This document shows, piece by piece, positions 56,240 through 64,000 of a DNA stretch of 64,000 bases (its first letter is position 1; every line of letters starts with the position of its first letter). Below the pieces are notes generated by a model, which saw only the letters and a program-made list of their open reading frames with translations, searched no databases and was not told the DNA's origin. The translations under genes were made by a program, and so were the position numbers. This DNA comes from Halomonadaceae bacterium T82-2 (GTDB lineage Bacteria > Pseudomonadota > Gammaproteobacteria > Pseudomonadales > Halomonadaceae): positions 1-64,000 of the forward strand of contig LSBP01000006.1 of assembly GCA_001577635.1 (NCBI GenBank), read 5' to 3'.

Positions 56240-57304
56240 ATGACAACAATCAAGACGCGTCTCGTGACCGCCCTGGGCGGTCTCCTGCTGGCCGGCGGCG
56301 CCCAGGCGGCGTCGGAGAAGCTGTACCTGTTCAACTGGACGCAGTACATGGACCCGGCGATCATCCAGGCCTTCGAGGACAAGTACGACGTCGAGGTGGT
56401 GCAGAACTACTTCAACTCGCTGCCCGAGATGTTCGCCAAGCTCAAGGCCGGCGGCGTCTCCCAGTACGACATCATCGTGCCCTCCAACTACTATGTGCCG
56501 CGGCTGATCCAGACCGGCATGGTGCAGAAGCTCGACAAGTCGAAGCTTCCCAACTTCGACAACATCATGGACAAGTTCCGCGACACGGCCTACGACCCGG
56601 GCAGCGACTACACCGCCGCCTACCAGTACGGTGTCACCGGCATCGTCTACAACGCCGAGACCTTCCCCGACGCGCCCAGGAGCTGGTCGCTGCTGTTCGA
56701 TCCCGAGGTCAACCCCAGCTATCCGTTCGCCATGATGGGCGACGGTCAGGTGAGCATGGGCGCCGCCTGCGCCTACCTGGGCCACGGCTACGACTGCACC
56801 GACCTCGACGCCTGGAAGGAGAGCGCCAGGCTGCTGCTCAAGACCAAGCAGCGCGGCAACTTCAGCGGCTTCGTCGACGGCACTCCGGCGCTGCAGCAGC
56901 TCGCCCGCGGGGTGACCCACGTCTCGCTCTCCTACAACGGCGACTATCTCTTCTACAAGGAAGAGAACCCGGACACCTTCAAGAACATCAAGTTCATGAT
57001 TCCCGACGAGGGGACCGAGCTCTGGGTCGACTCGATGATGATCCCGGCCCAGGCCCCGCACCCGGACCTGGCCCACAAGTTCATCAACTTCATCCTCGAT
57101 CCCGAGATCGGCGCCCAGCTGTCCAACTACAACTACTATTCGAGCCCCAATGCGGCCGCCACGCCCTACCTCGACAAGGTGCTGACCGAGCCGCCGGTGA
57201 CGCCCGCCGAGAGCGACATCGACAAGCTGCACTTCACGCCGAGCCTCGAGGGCGACAAGCTGCAGACCTTCAACCAGCTGTGGACCGAAGTGCAATCCCG
57301 CTGA
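56240..57304 (+). CDS. Periplasmic polyamine-binding protein (copy 1)
   Basis: About 354 aa. Signal peptide ending GGAQAAS, then LYLFNWTQYMDPAIIQAFED, and the SYDV-like SQYDIIVPSNYYVPRLIQ. The family (PotD/PotF) binds putrescine or spermidine through aromatic and acidic residues in the cleft. It shares the permease genes with a second, separate binding protein 1.5 kb downstream. Confidence 0.93.
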   Translation: MTTIKTRLVTALGGLLLAGGAQAASEKLYLFNWTQYMDPAIIQAFEDKYDVEVVQNYFNSLPEMFAKLKAGGVSQYDIIVPSNYYVPRLIQTGMVQKLDKSKLPNFDNIMDKFRDTAYDPGSDYTAAYQYGVTGIVYNAETFPDAPRSWSLLFDPEVNPSYPFAMMGDGQVSMGAACAYLGHGYDCTDLDAWKESARLLLKTKQRGNFSGFVDGTPALQQLARGVTHVSLSYNGDYLFYKEENPDTFKNIKFMIPDEGTELWVDSMMIPAQAPHPDLAHKFINFILDPEIGAQLSNYNYYSSPNAAATPYLDKVLTEPPVTPAESDIDKLHFTPSLEGDKLQTFNQLWTEVQSR

Positions 57305-57369
57305 CGTGTCCCGCCGCGGCGACCCGGGTCGTCGCGGCCGGTACCGGCCTTTCGAGCAAGGATATTCCG

Positions 57370-58734
57370 ATGAGCGAGCGTAACGGCCATGAACTCAGTG
57401 AATGGTTCCATGCGCATGGCATCACCGAAGTGGAGTGCCTGGTCAGCGACCTGACCGGGATTCTCAAGGGCAAGATCATGCCCGCCGGCAAGTACCTCAA
57501 CGGCGGGCGGCCGCGTCTGCCCGACTCGATCTTCATCCAGACCGTCACCGGCGGCTACCCGGACGACGAGGACATCCGCTTCTGGAACCCCGCCGAGCGG
57601 GACATGGAGCTGGTACCCGATCCCGGTGCCGTCTATCTGGTGCCCTGGGCCGACGACCCCACCGCGCAGATCATCCATGACTGCTACTACCTGACCGGCG
57701 AGCCGGTGGAGCTGTCGCCGCGCAGCGTGCTCAAGCGCGTGCTGGGGCTCTACGCGGCCCGTGGCTGGCGGCCGGTGGTGGCCCCCGAGGTGGAGTTCTA
57801 TCTGGTCAAGACCAACACCGACTCCGACTACCCGCTGGAGCCGCCGATCGGTCGCAGCGGCCGTCAGGAGAGCAGTCGCCAGTCGTTCTCGATCGATGCG
57901 GTCAACGAGTTCGACCCGCTGTTCGAGGAGATGTACGACTACTGCGAAGCCATGAATCTGGACCTGGATACGCTGATCCACGAGGAAGGCGCCGGCCAGA
58001 TGGAGGTCAACTTCCAGCACGGCGACCCGCTCACGCTGGCCGACCAGGTGGTGATCTTCAAGCGTACCCTGCGCGAGGTGGCGCTGCGCCACGGCATGTA
58101 TGCCACCTTCATGGCCAAGCCGATGGCCAACGAGCCGGGCAGTTCCATGCACATCCACCAGAGCCTGGTGGCGATCGAGAGCGGCCGGAACCTGTTCGCC
58201 GGCGAGGGCGACGAGCCCAGCCGGCTGTTCCATCATTACATCGGCGGGCTGCAGGAATACCTGCCGGCGGCCATGCCGTTCTTCGCCCCCAACGTCAACT
58301 CCTACCGCCGGCTGATGCGCAGCGAGAGCAGCGGTTCGGCACCGATCAACATCGAGTGGGGCTTCGACAATCGTACGGTGGGGCTGCGTGTGCCGGTGGG
58401 GGCGGCCGAGGCGACCCGCGTCGAGAATCGGCTGGGCGGCGCCGACGCCAACCCCTATCTGGCGATGGCCGCCTCGCTGGCCTGCGGCTATCTGGGCATG
58501 CTCGCCCAGATCGACCCGCGCCCGCCGATGGTCGGCTCGGCCTGGTCGGCCGGCCACAAGCTGCCCGACGACATCGGCCCGGCACTGGCCGCGCTGCGCG
58601 AATGCGGGCCATTGTCGGACCTGCTCGGTGAACGCTTTACCAACAGTTATCTGGCGGTCAAGCGGGCCGAGCACTCGGCGTATTTCGGGGTAATCAGTTC
58701 CTGGGAACGCGAACACCTGCTGCTGCGGGTGTGA
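57370..58734 (+). CDS. Glutamine synthetase-like gamma-glutamylpolyamine ligase (PuuA/SpuI type, copy 1)
   Basis: About 454 aa. GS beta-grasp start (VECLVSDLTGILKGKIMP) and catalytic domain with PEVEFYLV, EEGAGQMEVNFQHGDPL, PGSSMHIHQSL and NRLGGADANPYLAMAA. In the Puu route this enzyme links glutamate to putrescine with ATP. Between the two binding-protein genes, which supports a polyamine substrate. The start is the ATG for MSERNGHELSEW, after GCAAGGA. Confidence 0.92.
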   Translation: MSERNGHELSEWFHAHGITEVECLVSDLTGILKGKIMPAGKYLNGGRPRLPDSIFIQTVTGGYPDDEDIRFWNPAERDMELVPDPGAVYLVPWADDPTAQIIHDCYYLTGEPVELSPRSVLKRVLGLYAARGWRPVVAPEVEFYLVKTNTDSDYPLEPPIGRSGRQESSRQSFSIDAVNEFDPLFEEMYDYCEAMNLDLDTLIHEEGAGQMEVNFQHGDPLTLADQVVIFKRTLREVALRHGMYATFMAKPMANEPGSSMHIHQSLVAIESGRNLFAGEGDEPSRLFHHYIGGLQEYLPAAMPFFAPNVNSYRRLMRSESSGSAPINIEWGFDNRTVGLRVPVGAAEATRVENRLGGADANPYLAMAASLACGYLGMLAQIDPRPPMVGSAWSAGHKLPDDIGPALAALRECGPLSDLLGERFTNSYLAVKRAEHSAYFGVISSWEREHLLLRV

Positions 58735-58764
58735 CGCAACGTATAACAATACAAGGAGACAGGC

Positions 58765-59838
58765 ATGCAAGGTTACGGCTGGAAGGGATTGCTGGGGATG
58801 GGGCTGCTGGGCATGACGCTGCCGGCGATGGCGGCCGGGCAGCAGCTCAACCTGTTCAACTGGTCGGACTACATGGACCCCGCGATCATCGCCGACTTCG
58901 AGCAGGAAACCGGCATCGAGGTGGTGCAGAACTACTACAACTCCAACGCCGAGCTGTTCGCCAAGCTCAACGCCGGCGGCGATTCGCAGTATGACGTGAT
59001 CGTGCCCTCCGGCTACTTCATGCCGCGGCTGATCCAGGCCGGGCTGGTACAGCCGCTGGCTCCGGAAGGGCAGAGTCTGGCCGGCCGCGAGGCGATCCTC
59101 GAGGAGTTCCGCAAGCCGGCCTATGATCCCGAGGGGCGCTATACCGTGCCCTACCTGTGGGGCACCACCGGCATCGTCTACAACACCGAGATCTGGCCGG
59201 ACCCCGAGCCGAGCTGGTCGCTGCTCTACGATCCCGAGGTCAACCCCGACCAGCCGTTCGCGCTGCTCAAGGGCGATGCCCAGTTCACCTTCGGCACGGC
59301 CTGCGCCTACCTCGGCGAGGGCTTCGACTGTGTCGGTCAGGAGCCCTGGAAGAAGGCCGCCAGGCAGGTGATCGAGACCCGCCATCGCGACAACTTCGTG
59401 GGCTTCGTCGATGCCACGGCGACCATCGAGCAACTCGCGCGCGGCGTGATCCAGGCGGGGATCGCCTACAATGGCGACCTGGCCTCGAAGCAGGCGGAAA
59501 ACCCCGACGTCTATGGCAAGATCGGCTTCTTCATCCCCCGCGAGGGCTCGCAGCGCTGGGTCGACGTCATGGCGATCCCCGCCCGGGCGCCGCACCCCGA
59601 GGCCGCGCGGGCCTTCGTGCGTTACATGCTGAAGCCGGCGGTGGCCGCCCGGCTGGCCAATTACAACTACTACACCACGCCCAATGCGGCGGCGCTCGAG
59701 CAGGTCGACGACGTGCTGCGCCGGCCCCCGGTGATGCCCGATACCGAGGCGCGGCAGGCCCTGCACTTCGCCCCGTCGGTCCAGGGCAAGCAGCTGCAGT
59801 GGCTTCAGCAGCTCTGGTCCGAGGCGTTGAGTCGCTGA
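58765..59838 (+). CDS. Periplasmic polyamine-binding protein (copy 2)
   Basis: About 357 aa, same family as copy 1 (LFNWSDYMDPAIIADFEQET, DSQYDVIVPSGYFMPRLIQ) but clearly diverged. Signal peptide ends TLPAMAAG. Probably a different polyamine specificity serving the same permease; this is inference. A TACAAGGAG site lies before the ATG. puuB copy 2 follows. Confidence 0.92.
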   Translation: MQGYGWKGLLGMGLLGMTLPAMAAGQQLNLFNWSDYMDPAIIADFEQETGIEVVQNYYNSNAELFAKLNAGGDSQYDVIVPSGYFMPRLIQAGLVQPLAPEGQSLAGREAILEEFRKPAYDPEGRYTVPYLWGTTGIVYNTEIWPDPEPSWSLLYDPEVNPDQPFALLKGDAQFTFGTACAYLGEGFDCVGQEPWKKAARQVIETRHRDNFVGFVDATATIEQLARGVIQAGIAYNGDLASKQAENPDVYGKIGFFIPREGSQRWVDVMAIPARAPHPEAARAFVRYMLKPAVAARLANYNYYTTPNAAALEQVDDVLRRPPVMPDTEARQALHFAPSVQGKQLQWLQQLWSEALSR

Positions 59839-59897
59839 AGGCGTCACGCCCGTTCGCGTTTCGCCATCACTCATCCTGTGCTTTCTGGAGACTTGCC

Positions 59898-61190
59898 ATG
59901 CCGGCATCCGCCGCTACCGACCACGTCGCGTCCTACTACGCCGCTTCCGCCAATCCCGCTCCCGAGCGCCCGGCGCTGGCGGGCGAGACCCGCTGCGATG
60001 TCTGCGTGGTGGGGGCCGGCTTCACCGGGATCTCCGCCGCCCTGCACCTGGCCGAGCAGGGGCGGCGCGTGGTGGTGCTCGAGGCGACCCGGGTCGGCTT
60101 CGGCGCCTCGGGGCGCAACGGCGGGCAGATCGTCAACAGCTACAGCCGCGACATGGATGTCATCGAGTCGCGCTACGGCGCCGACACGGCCCGCGCGCTG
60201 GGCGACATGGCCTTCGAGGGCAACCGCATCATCCGCGAGCGCATCGCGCACTACGGCATCGCCTGCGATCTCAAGGAGGGCAACCTGTTCGCGGCCTGCA
60301 ACGCCCGGCAGTTCCAGGCGCTGGTCGAGCACCAGGCGCTCTGGGAGCGCTACGGCAACGATCGGCTCGAGCTGCTCGAGGGCAGGGCCTACCGGCGCGA
60401 GATCGGCAGTGAGCGCTACGTGGGCGCGCTGCTGGACCATTCCGGCGGCCACCTGCATCCGCTCAACCTGGTGCTCGGCGAGGCGGCGGCGCTGGAGTCG
60501 CTGGGCGGGGTGATCCACGAGCACACGCCGGTGACGCGCATCGAGCACGGCGAGCCGGTGCGTCTGCACACACCGCAGGGCAGGGTCGTCGCCGATCGGG
60601 TGGTGCTGGCCGGCAACGCCTACATGACGGGGCTGCTACCGCCGCTGGAGGGCAGGTCGATGCCCGCCAGTACCCAGGTGGTCGCCACCGCGCCGCTCGA
60701 CGAGGCTAGTGCCCGCGAGATCCTGCCCACCGACCGGGCCGTCGAGGATGGCAACTACCTGCTCGACTACTATCGGCTGTCGGCCGACCGGCGGCTGATC
60801 TACGGCGGCGGCGTGAACTACGGTGGCCAGGACCCGGCCAGCATCGAGGGCGCGATCCGGCCCAAGCTGGAGACGACCTTCCCGCAGCTCCGGGGCGTGG
60901 CGATCGACTACGCCTGGGGCGGGACCTTCCTGCTGACCATGAATCGCCTGCCCCAGTTCGGACGTCTCAACGCCAACGTCTACTACGCCCAGGGCTACTC
61001 CGGGCATGGCGTGACCTGCTCCCATCTGGCCGGGCGCCTGATCGCCGAGGTCATGGCCGGGCACGGCGAGCGCTTCGACGCCTTCGCCGGGATTCCGCAC
61101 CTGCCGTTCCCCGGCGGGCGCATGCTGCGGGTACCGCTCACCCGCCTGGGTGCCTGGTACTACCGGATGCGTGATGCACTGGGTCGTTGA
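59898..61190 (+). CDS. FAD-dependent oxidoreductase, PuuB type (copy 2)
   Basis: About 430 aa, the same architecture as the gene at 51981: VCVVGAGFTGISAALHLAEQG, FGASGRNGGQIVNSYS, DYAWGGTFLLTMNRLPQFG and YAQGYSGHGVTCSH. The two differ along the whole length, so this is not a recent duplication. Its active site reads GRNGGQ, copy 1 GRSGGQ. It probably oxidises a gamma-glutamylated polyamine. Confidence 0.9.
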   Translation: MPASAATDHVASYYAASANPAPERPALAGETRCDVCVVGAGFTGISAALHLAEQGRRVVVLEATRVGFGASGRNGGQIVNSYSRDMDVIESRYGADTARALGDMAFEGNRIIRERIAHYGIACDLKEGNLFAACNARQFQALVEHQALWERYGNDRLELLEGRAYRREIGSERYVGALLDHSGGHLHPLNLVLGEAAALESLGGVIHEHTPVTRIEHGEPVRLHTPQGRVVADRVVLAGNAYMTGLLPPLEGRSMPASTQVVATAPLDEASAREILPTDRAVEDGNYLLDYYRLSADRRLIYGGGVNYGGQDPASIEGAIRPKLETTFPQLRGVAIDYAWGGTFLLTMNRLPQFGRLNANVYYAQGYSGHGVTCSHLAGRLIAEVMAGHGERFDAFAGIPHLPFPGGRMLRVPLTRLGAWYYRMRDALGR

Positions 61191-61398
61191 GGCCGCGGCC
61201 GGCAAGTAAGAAAACGTTGTTCGATAACCGGTTTCGAGGTACGCTTTACCTGTCTTGTCGCGGCGGCACCGTCGAGCCCGGTGCCGTGCGCACATCGCCT
61301 TCCGCAGACGCCTGATCGGTTGTCGTGAGTTCCGCTCCTGCAAGGAGTGGGCGTCACGGCCATGACAATGACGTCAGCCCATATGCAAAGGAGGCGAC

Positions 61399-61956
61399 AT
61401 GAACAAATCCATCATCATCGGTACCACGCTGTCGGTACTCGGCCTGGGCGGCCTGGCCTTCGGTGCCTATCAGATCCAGGGGGCCGATCAGGGGCCGCGT
61501 TTCGCCCAGGTGACCCAGGTCGACAAGGTGACCGAGAGCGTCGCGTCACCGCGCCAGGTCTGCAAGGACGTGGCGGTGACCCACCGCCGTCCGGTGAAGG
61601 ACGCCAACCGCATCGCCGGTACGGCCGTCGGTGCCATCGTCGGCGGTGTGTTGGGCAACCAGGTCGGCGGCGGCACCGGCAAGAAGCTGATGACCGCCGC
61701 CGGGGCCGTGGCGGGCGGCTTCGCCGGTCGCGAGGTGCAGGGGCGCATGCAGCAGGGCGATACCTACACCACGACCGAACGGCGCTGTCATGAGGTCAAC
61801 GATACTCAGGAAAAGGTGGTCGGCTATGACGTCGAGTACCGCGTCGACGGCCAGTCCTACCGCACGCGCCTGGACGAGGCGCCCGAACGCCAGCAGGTGC
61901 CGCTGATCGATGGGCACCCGCAGTGGAAGGCCGAGGTGGTCGATTCGGCCGGCTGA
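61399..61956 (+). CDS. Glycine-zipper 2TM-domain envelope protein
   Basis: About 185 aa. N-terminal hydrophobic segment (SIIIGTTLSVLGLGGLAFGAY) and a glycine zipper (AGTAVGAIVGGVLGNQVGGG, then AAGAVAGGFAGREVQG) of the Rick_17kDa type, then a soluble C-terminus with YDVEYRVDGQSYRTRLDE. No lipobox Cys at the signal end; Cys residues flank the zipper. Function unknown; relatives are envelope-stress or outer-membrane proteins. An AAAGGAGG site precedes the ATG at good spacing. Confidence 0.85.
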   Translation: MNKSIIIGTTLSVLGLGGLAFGAYQIQGADQGPRFAQVTQVDKVTESVASPRQVCKDVAVTHRRPVKDANRIAGTAVGAIVGGVLGNQVGGGTGKKLMTAAGAVAGGFAGREVQGRMQQGDTYTTTERRCHEVNDTQEKVVGYDVEYRVDGQSYRTRLDEAPERQQVPLIDGHPQWKAEVVDSAG

Positions 61957-61980
61957 GGTAGCGAGTCTCTCCTGAGTGGC

Positions 61981-61999
61981 GCCCGCCAGGCCGGCGGGC
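61981..61999. terminator. GC hairpin between convergent genes
   Basis: Arms GCCCGCC and GGCGGGC with a 5-nt loop, between the glycine-zipper gene and the minus-strand ligase gene. No T-run on either side. Confidence 0.5.
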
Positions 62000-62013
62000 G
62001 TCGCCTGCCAGTA

Positions 62014-63393
62014 TCAAACGTTCCTCAGATACCACTCGTATTCCAGCGGACTGACCGTGCGCATGGCTTCGTCGCGCTCGGCCTGGCGATTGGCCAGGTA
62101 GACGTGTAGAAACTCGCGACCCAGACGCTCGGCCAGCGGTGCGCAGGCCCCCAGCAGGTCGAGAGCCTTCTGCCAGCTGTTGGTGAGCGTCGGCGGGAGT
62201 TGTTCGTAGGCGTTGCCCTCGATGGGCCCGCCCGGTTCGCAGCGGTGCTCCAGGCCGTGCTGGATCGAGGCGAGCAGGGTCGCCACCAGCAGGTAGGGGT
62301 TGACGTCGGCTCCGGCGACCCGGTGCTCCAGACGCCGGGCACTATTGGGACCGGAGGGGATGCGTACCGCGACCGAGCGGTTGTCATAGCCCCAGGCGGG
62401 CGCCATGGGCACGTAGAGCCCGGGCTGGAAGCGGCGGAAGGCGTTGAGGTTGGGGGCGAAGAGCGCCATCGAGGCCGGCATCAATTCCAGCAGGCCACCC
62501 ACAGCATGACGCAGCAGCGCCGTGCCCAGCGGCGTCTCGTCGTCGCTGGCGAACACATTGTGCCCGGTATCGTCGACGAGGCTGACATGCACATGAGCGC
62601 CGCTGCCGGCTTCGTCGCCGTAGGGCTTGGCCATGAAGGTGGCCTCGAAGCCGTGGTTGAGGGCGACCCCCCGGATCAGGCGCTTGAGCAGCACCGCGCT
62701 GTCGGCGGCGAACAGGGCGTCGTTACTGTGCAGCAGATTGATCTCGAACTGCCCGGGGGCGCACTCCTTCAGCGCGGTGTCCAGCGGCAGCCCCTGCGCC
62801 TGGGCGGCCTGCTGGATTTCCTCCAGGAAGTCGGCGTAGTCGTCCAGTTCATTGATCGAGTAGAGCTGGCTCTGGGTGGCGCGCTCGCCGGTGCCGGGCG
62901 ACAGCGGCGGCCGGGCCAGGCCGCCATCGTCGCGGCGTCTATCGACCAGGTAGAACTCCAGTTCCAGGGCGACCACCGGTGTCAGTCCCTGTTCGCGAAA
63001 GCGTGCCAGTTGCCGGCGCAGCAGCTGGCGCGGGTCGGCAAAGAAGGGCGAGCCGTCGCGCTCCTCCATGGTCATCAGCAGCTGGGCCTGGCGGCCGTCG
63101 CGCAGCCAGGGTGTGGTCATCAGCGTGCCGGGAATCGGCCGGCAGACCCGGTCGCTGTCGCCGGACGCCAGGCCCAGCCCGGTTTCCTCGATGGTGTTGC
63201 CGTTGATGTCGAGCGCGAAGATCGACGCCGGCAGGTTGATGCCGTGACGATAGGCCTTGCGCAGGTTGTCCCGCGGGATGCGCTTGCCACGCAGCACGCC
63301 GTTCATGTCGCTGATCAGCAGGTCCACCGTCTCGATGTCCGGATGCTGTTCAAGGAAGGCGCGCGCCTCGGCCGGGTCGGTGGCGGACGACAT
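62014..63393 (-). CDS. Glutamine synthetase-like gamma-glutamylpolyamine ligase (PuuA type, copy 2)
   Basis: About 459 aa. LLISDMNGVLRGKRIPRDNL at the start, VALELEFYLVD, KECAPGQFEINLLHSND, EAGSGAHVHVSLVDD and HRVAGADVNPYLLVA in the catalytic domain. It differs from copy 1 over the whole length, so substrates may differ. It diverges from the SpuC-like gene across 240 nt. The start is the first ATG, MSSATDPAEARAFLEQ. Confidence 0.91.
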   Translation of the reverse strand: MSSATDPAEARAFLEQHPDIETVDLLISDMNGVLRGKRIPRDNLRKAYRHGINLPASIFALDINGNTIEETGLGLASGDSDRVCRPIPGTLMTTPWLRDGRQAQLLMTMEERDGSPFFADPRQLLRRQLARFREQGLTPVVALELEFYLVDRRRDDGGLARPPLSPGTGERATQSQLYSINELDDYADFLEEIQQAAQAQGLPLDTALKECAPGQFEINLLHSNDALFAADSAVLLKRLIRGVALNHGFEATFMAKPYGDEAGSGAHVHVSLVDDTGHNVFASDDETPLGTALLRHAVGGLLELMPASMALFAPNLNAFRRFQPGLYVPMAPAWGYDNRSVAVRIPSGPNSARRLEHRVAGADVNPYLLVATLLASIQHGLEHRCEPGGPIEGNAYEQLPPTLTNSWQKALDLLGACAPLAERLGREFLHVYLANRQAERDEAMRTVSPLEYEWYLRNV

Positions 63394-63560
63394 GATCGGT
63401 TTCCTCTGCTGCTCGGGAGAGTGGCTCAGGCTTCATCTTTTCGTTGCGGCGAAGTGTTGTCAAATCCTTTACGGAAAGGTCGGGCGGGGAATCGGGTGTT
63501 ACGACAGAGCGCGAAGGAATCACCTGGTTTTGAAGAAAGGTGAGGCGGGGAGCCTCGGGA

Positions 63561-63589
63561 TTGGCATTCTCGCTCTCCAGTCGTTATGT
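63561..63589 (+). promoter_or_regulatory. Candidate sigma-70 promoter for the aminotransferase gene
   Basis: TTGGCA (63561-63566), 17 nt, then TTATGT (63584-63589), 44 nt upstream of the ATG. The -10 overlaps an inverted repeat. Confidence 0.5.
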
Positions 63590-63606
63590 TGAAAATATAA
63601 CAACAT
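63586..63606. promoter_or_regulatory. Operator-like inverted repeat in the divergent region
   Basis: Arms ATGTTG and CAACAT with a 9-nt AT-only centre, overlapping the candidate -10 of the rightward gene. It is a good candidate site for a repressor of polyamine use; the protein is unknown. Confidence 0.45.
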
Positions 63607-63633
63607 CTTTCCCGCAAGCGAGGGGCGTGTGAC

Positions 63634-64000
63634 ATGGACCCGGCGACACGCGAATGGCAGGCTCTCGATCGGGCGCACTACCTGCACCCCTTCACCGACC
63701 ACAAGGCGCTCGGCGAGGAGGGCAGCCGCGTCATCACGCGGGCCGAGGGCGTCTACATTCACGACAGCGAAGGGCGGCGGATCCTCGATGGCATGGCCGG
63801 CCTATGGTGCGTCAATCTCGGCTACGGCCGTCATGAGCTGGCTGAGGCCGCCGCCGAGCAGCTGCGCGAGCTGCCCTACTACAACAGCTTCTTCAAGACT
63901 ACCCATCCGCCGGCGGTACGGCTGGCCGAGAGGCTCTGCACGCTGGCGCCGGCCCACATCAACCGGGTGTTCTTCACCGGCTCGGGCTCCGAGGCCAACG
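63634..64000 (+). CDS. Putrescine/omega-amino-acid--pyruvate aminotransferase, SpuC type (5' part only)
   Basis: Only the first 122 codons are in the window. The visible part, TREWQALDRAHYLHPFTDHK, then GVYIHDSEGRRILDGMAGLW, YNSFFKTTHPPAVRLAERL and VFFTGSGSEAN, is that of class III PLP aminotransferases of the SpuC/putrescine-pyruvate group. The Lys that binds PLP lies beyond the end. Divergent from the PuuA-like gene, it adds a direct transamination route for putrescine. The frame runs open to the last base. Confidence 0.9.
   Translation, partial: MDPATREWQALDRAHYLHPFTDHKALGEEGSRVITRAEGVYIHDSEGRRILDGMAGLWCVNLGYGRHELAEAAAEQLRELPYYNSFFKTTHPPAVRLAERLCTLAPAHINRVFFTGSGSEAN

Noticed and set aside
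57166-59907. A 913-codon open frame on the minus strand opposite the ligase and binding-protein genes
   Set aside because: Same reason: antisense to well-identified genes, with no ribosome site and no domain.

Overview
The window is chromosomal DNA of a high-GC, Gram-negative gammaproteobacterium, most likely a halophile of the Halomonadaceae (Halomonas/Chromohalobacter type). The evidence is a complete Na+-translocating NADH:quinone reductase operon, an OprI/Lpp-type lipoprotein, Lol and LPS-assembly genes, two large polyamine-use clusters and gene orders close to those known from Pseudomonas. The genus is an inference; no rRNA gene is present.

Region 1 (1-5.7 kb) is the accessory edge: a P4-type integrase that stops before its catalytic tyrosine, a tRNA-3'-end-like scrap with a strong hairpin, a DUF411 metal-binding protein, a small Cys-containing exported protein, a Crp/Fnr regulator, and a umuDC operon under a perfect LexA box. 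A 42-codon membrane peptide diverges from the same box and is closed by its own terminator.

Region 2 (5.7-13 kb) holds a gamma-butyrobetaine-dioxygenase-like enzyme with a GlxA-type regulator, an L,D-transpeptidase next to an Lpp-like lipoprotein, and mfd.

Region 3 (13-28 kb) has an N-terminally extended GAPDH, then nqrABCDEF-apbE-nqrM-sthA, which puts the sodium pump, its flavin-insertion and Fe-maturation factors and soluble transhydrogenase together. It continues with a YrhK-like protein, a Tus-family replication-terminator protein, trhO, and the agmatine-to-putrescine genes aguB and aguA.

Region 4 (28-39.5 kb) is an envelope block with many 4-nt stop/start overlaps: one lolC/F-type permease and lolD, DUF2062, comEC, exbB-exbD, msbA, lpxK, a Trm112-like protein, kdsB, a low-molecular-weight phosphatase and murB, ending at a tRNA-Met.

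Region 5 (39.8-51.8 kb) is the core block ychF, pth, rplY, prs, tRNA-Gln, ispE, lolB and a TPR lipoprotein, read leftward. Diverging from it are hemA, prfA, prmC, then lrp and a moeB/thiF-like gene. A 14-copy 7-bp G-rich tandem repeat begins at the pth stop codon, between pth and ychF.

Region 6 (52-64 kb) is a polyamine uptake and gamma-glutamylation locus: two PuuB-type oxidases, one PotABC-like transporter with two separate binding proteins, two glutamine-synthetase-like ligases and the start of an SpuC-type putrescine aminotransferase. With aguAB at 26-28 kb, the window encodes routes both to make putrescine from agmatine and to import and degrade it.
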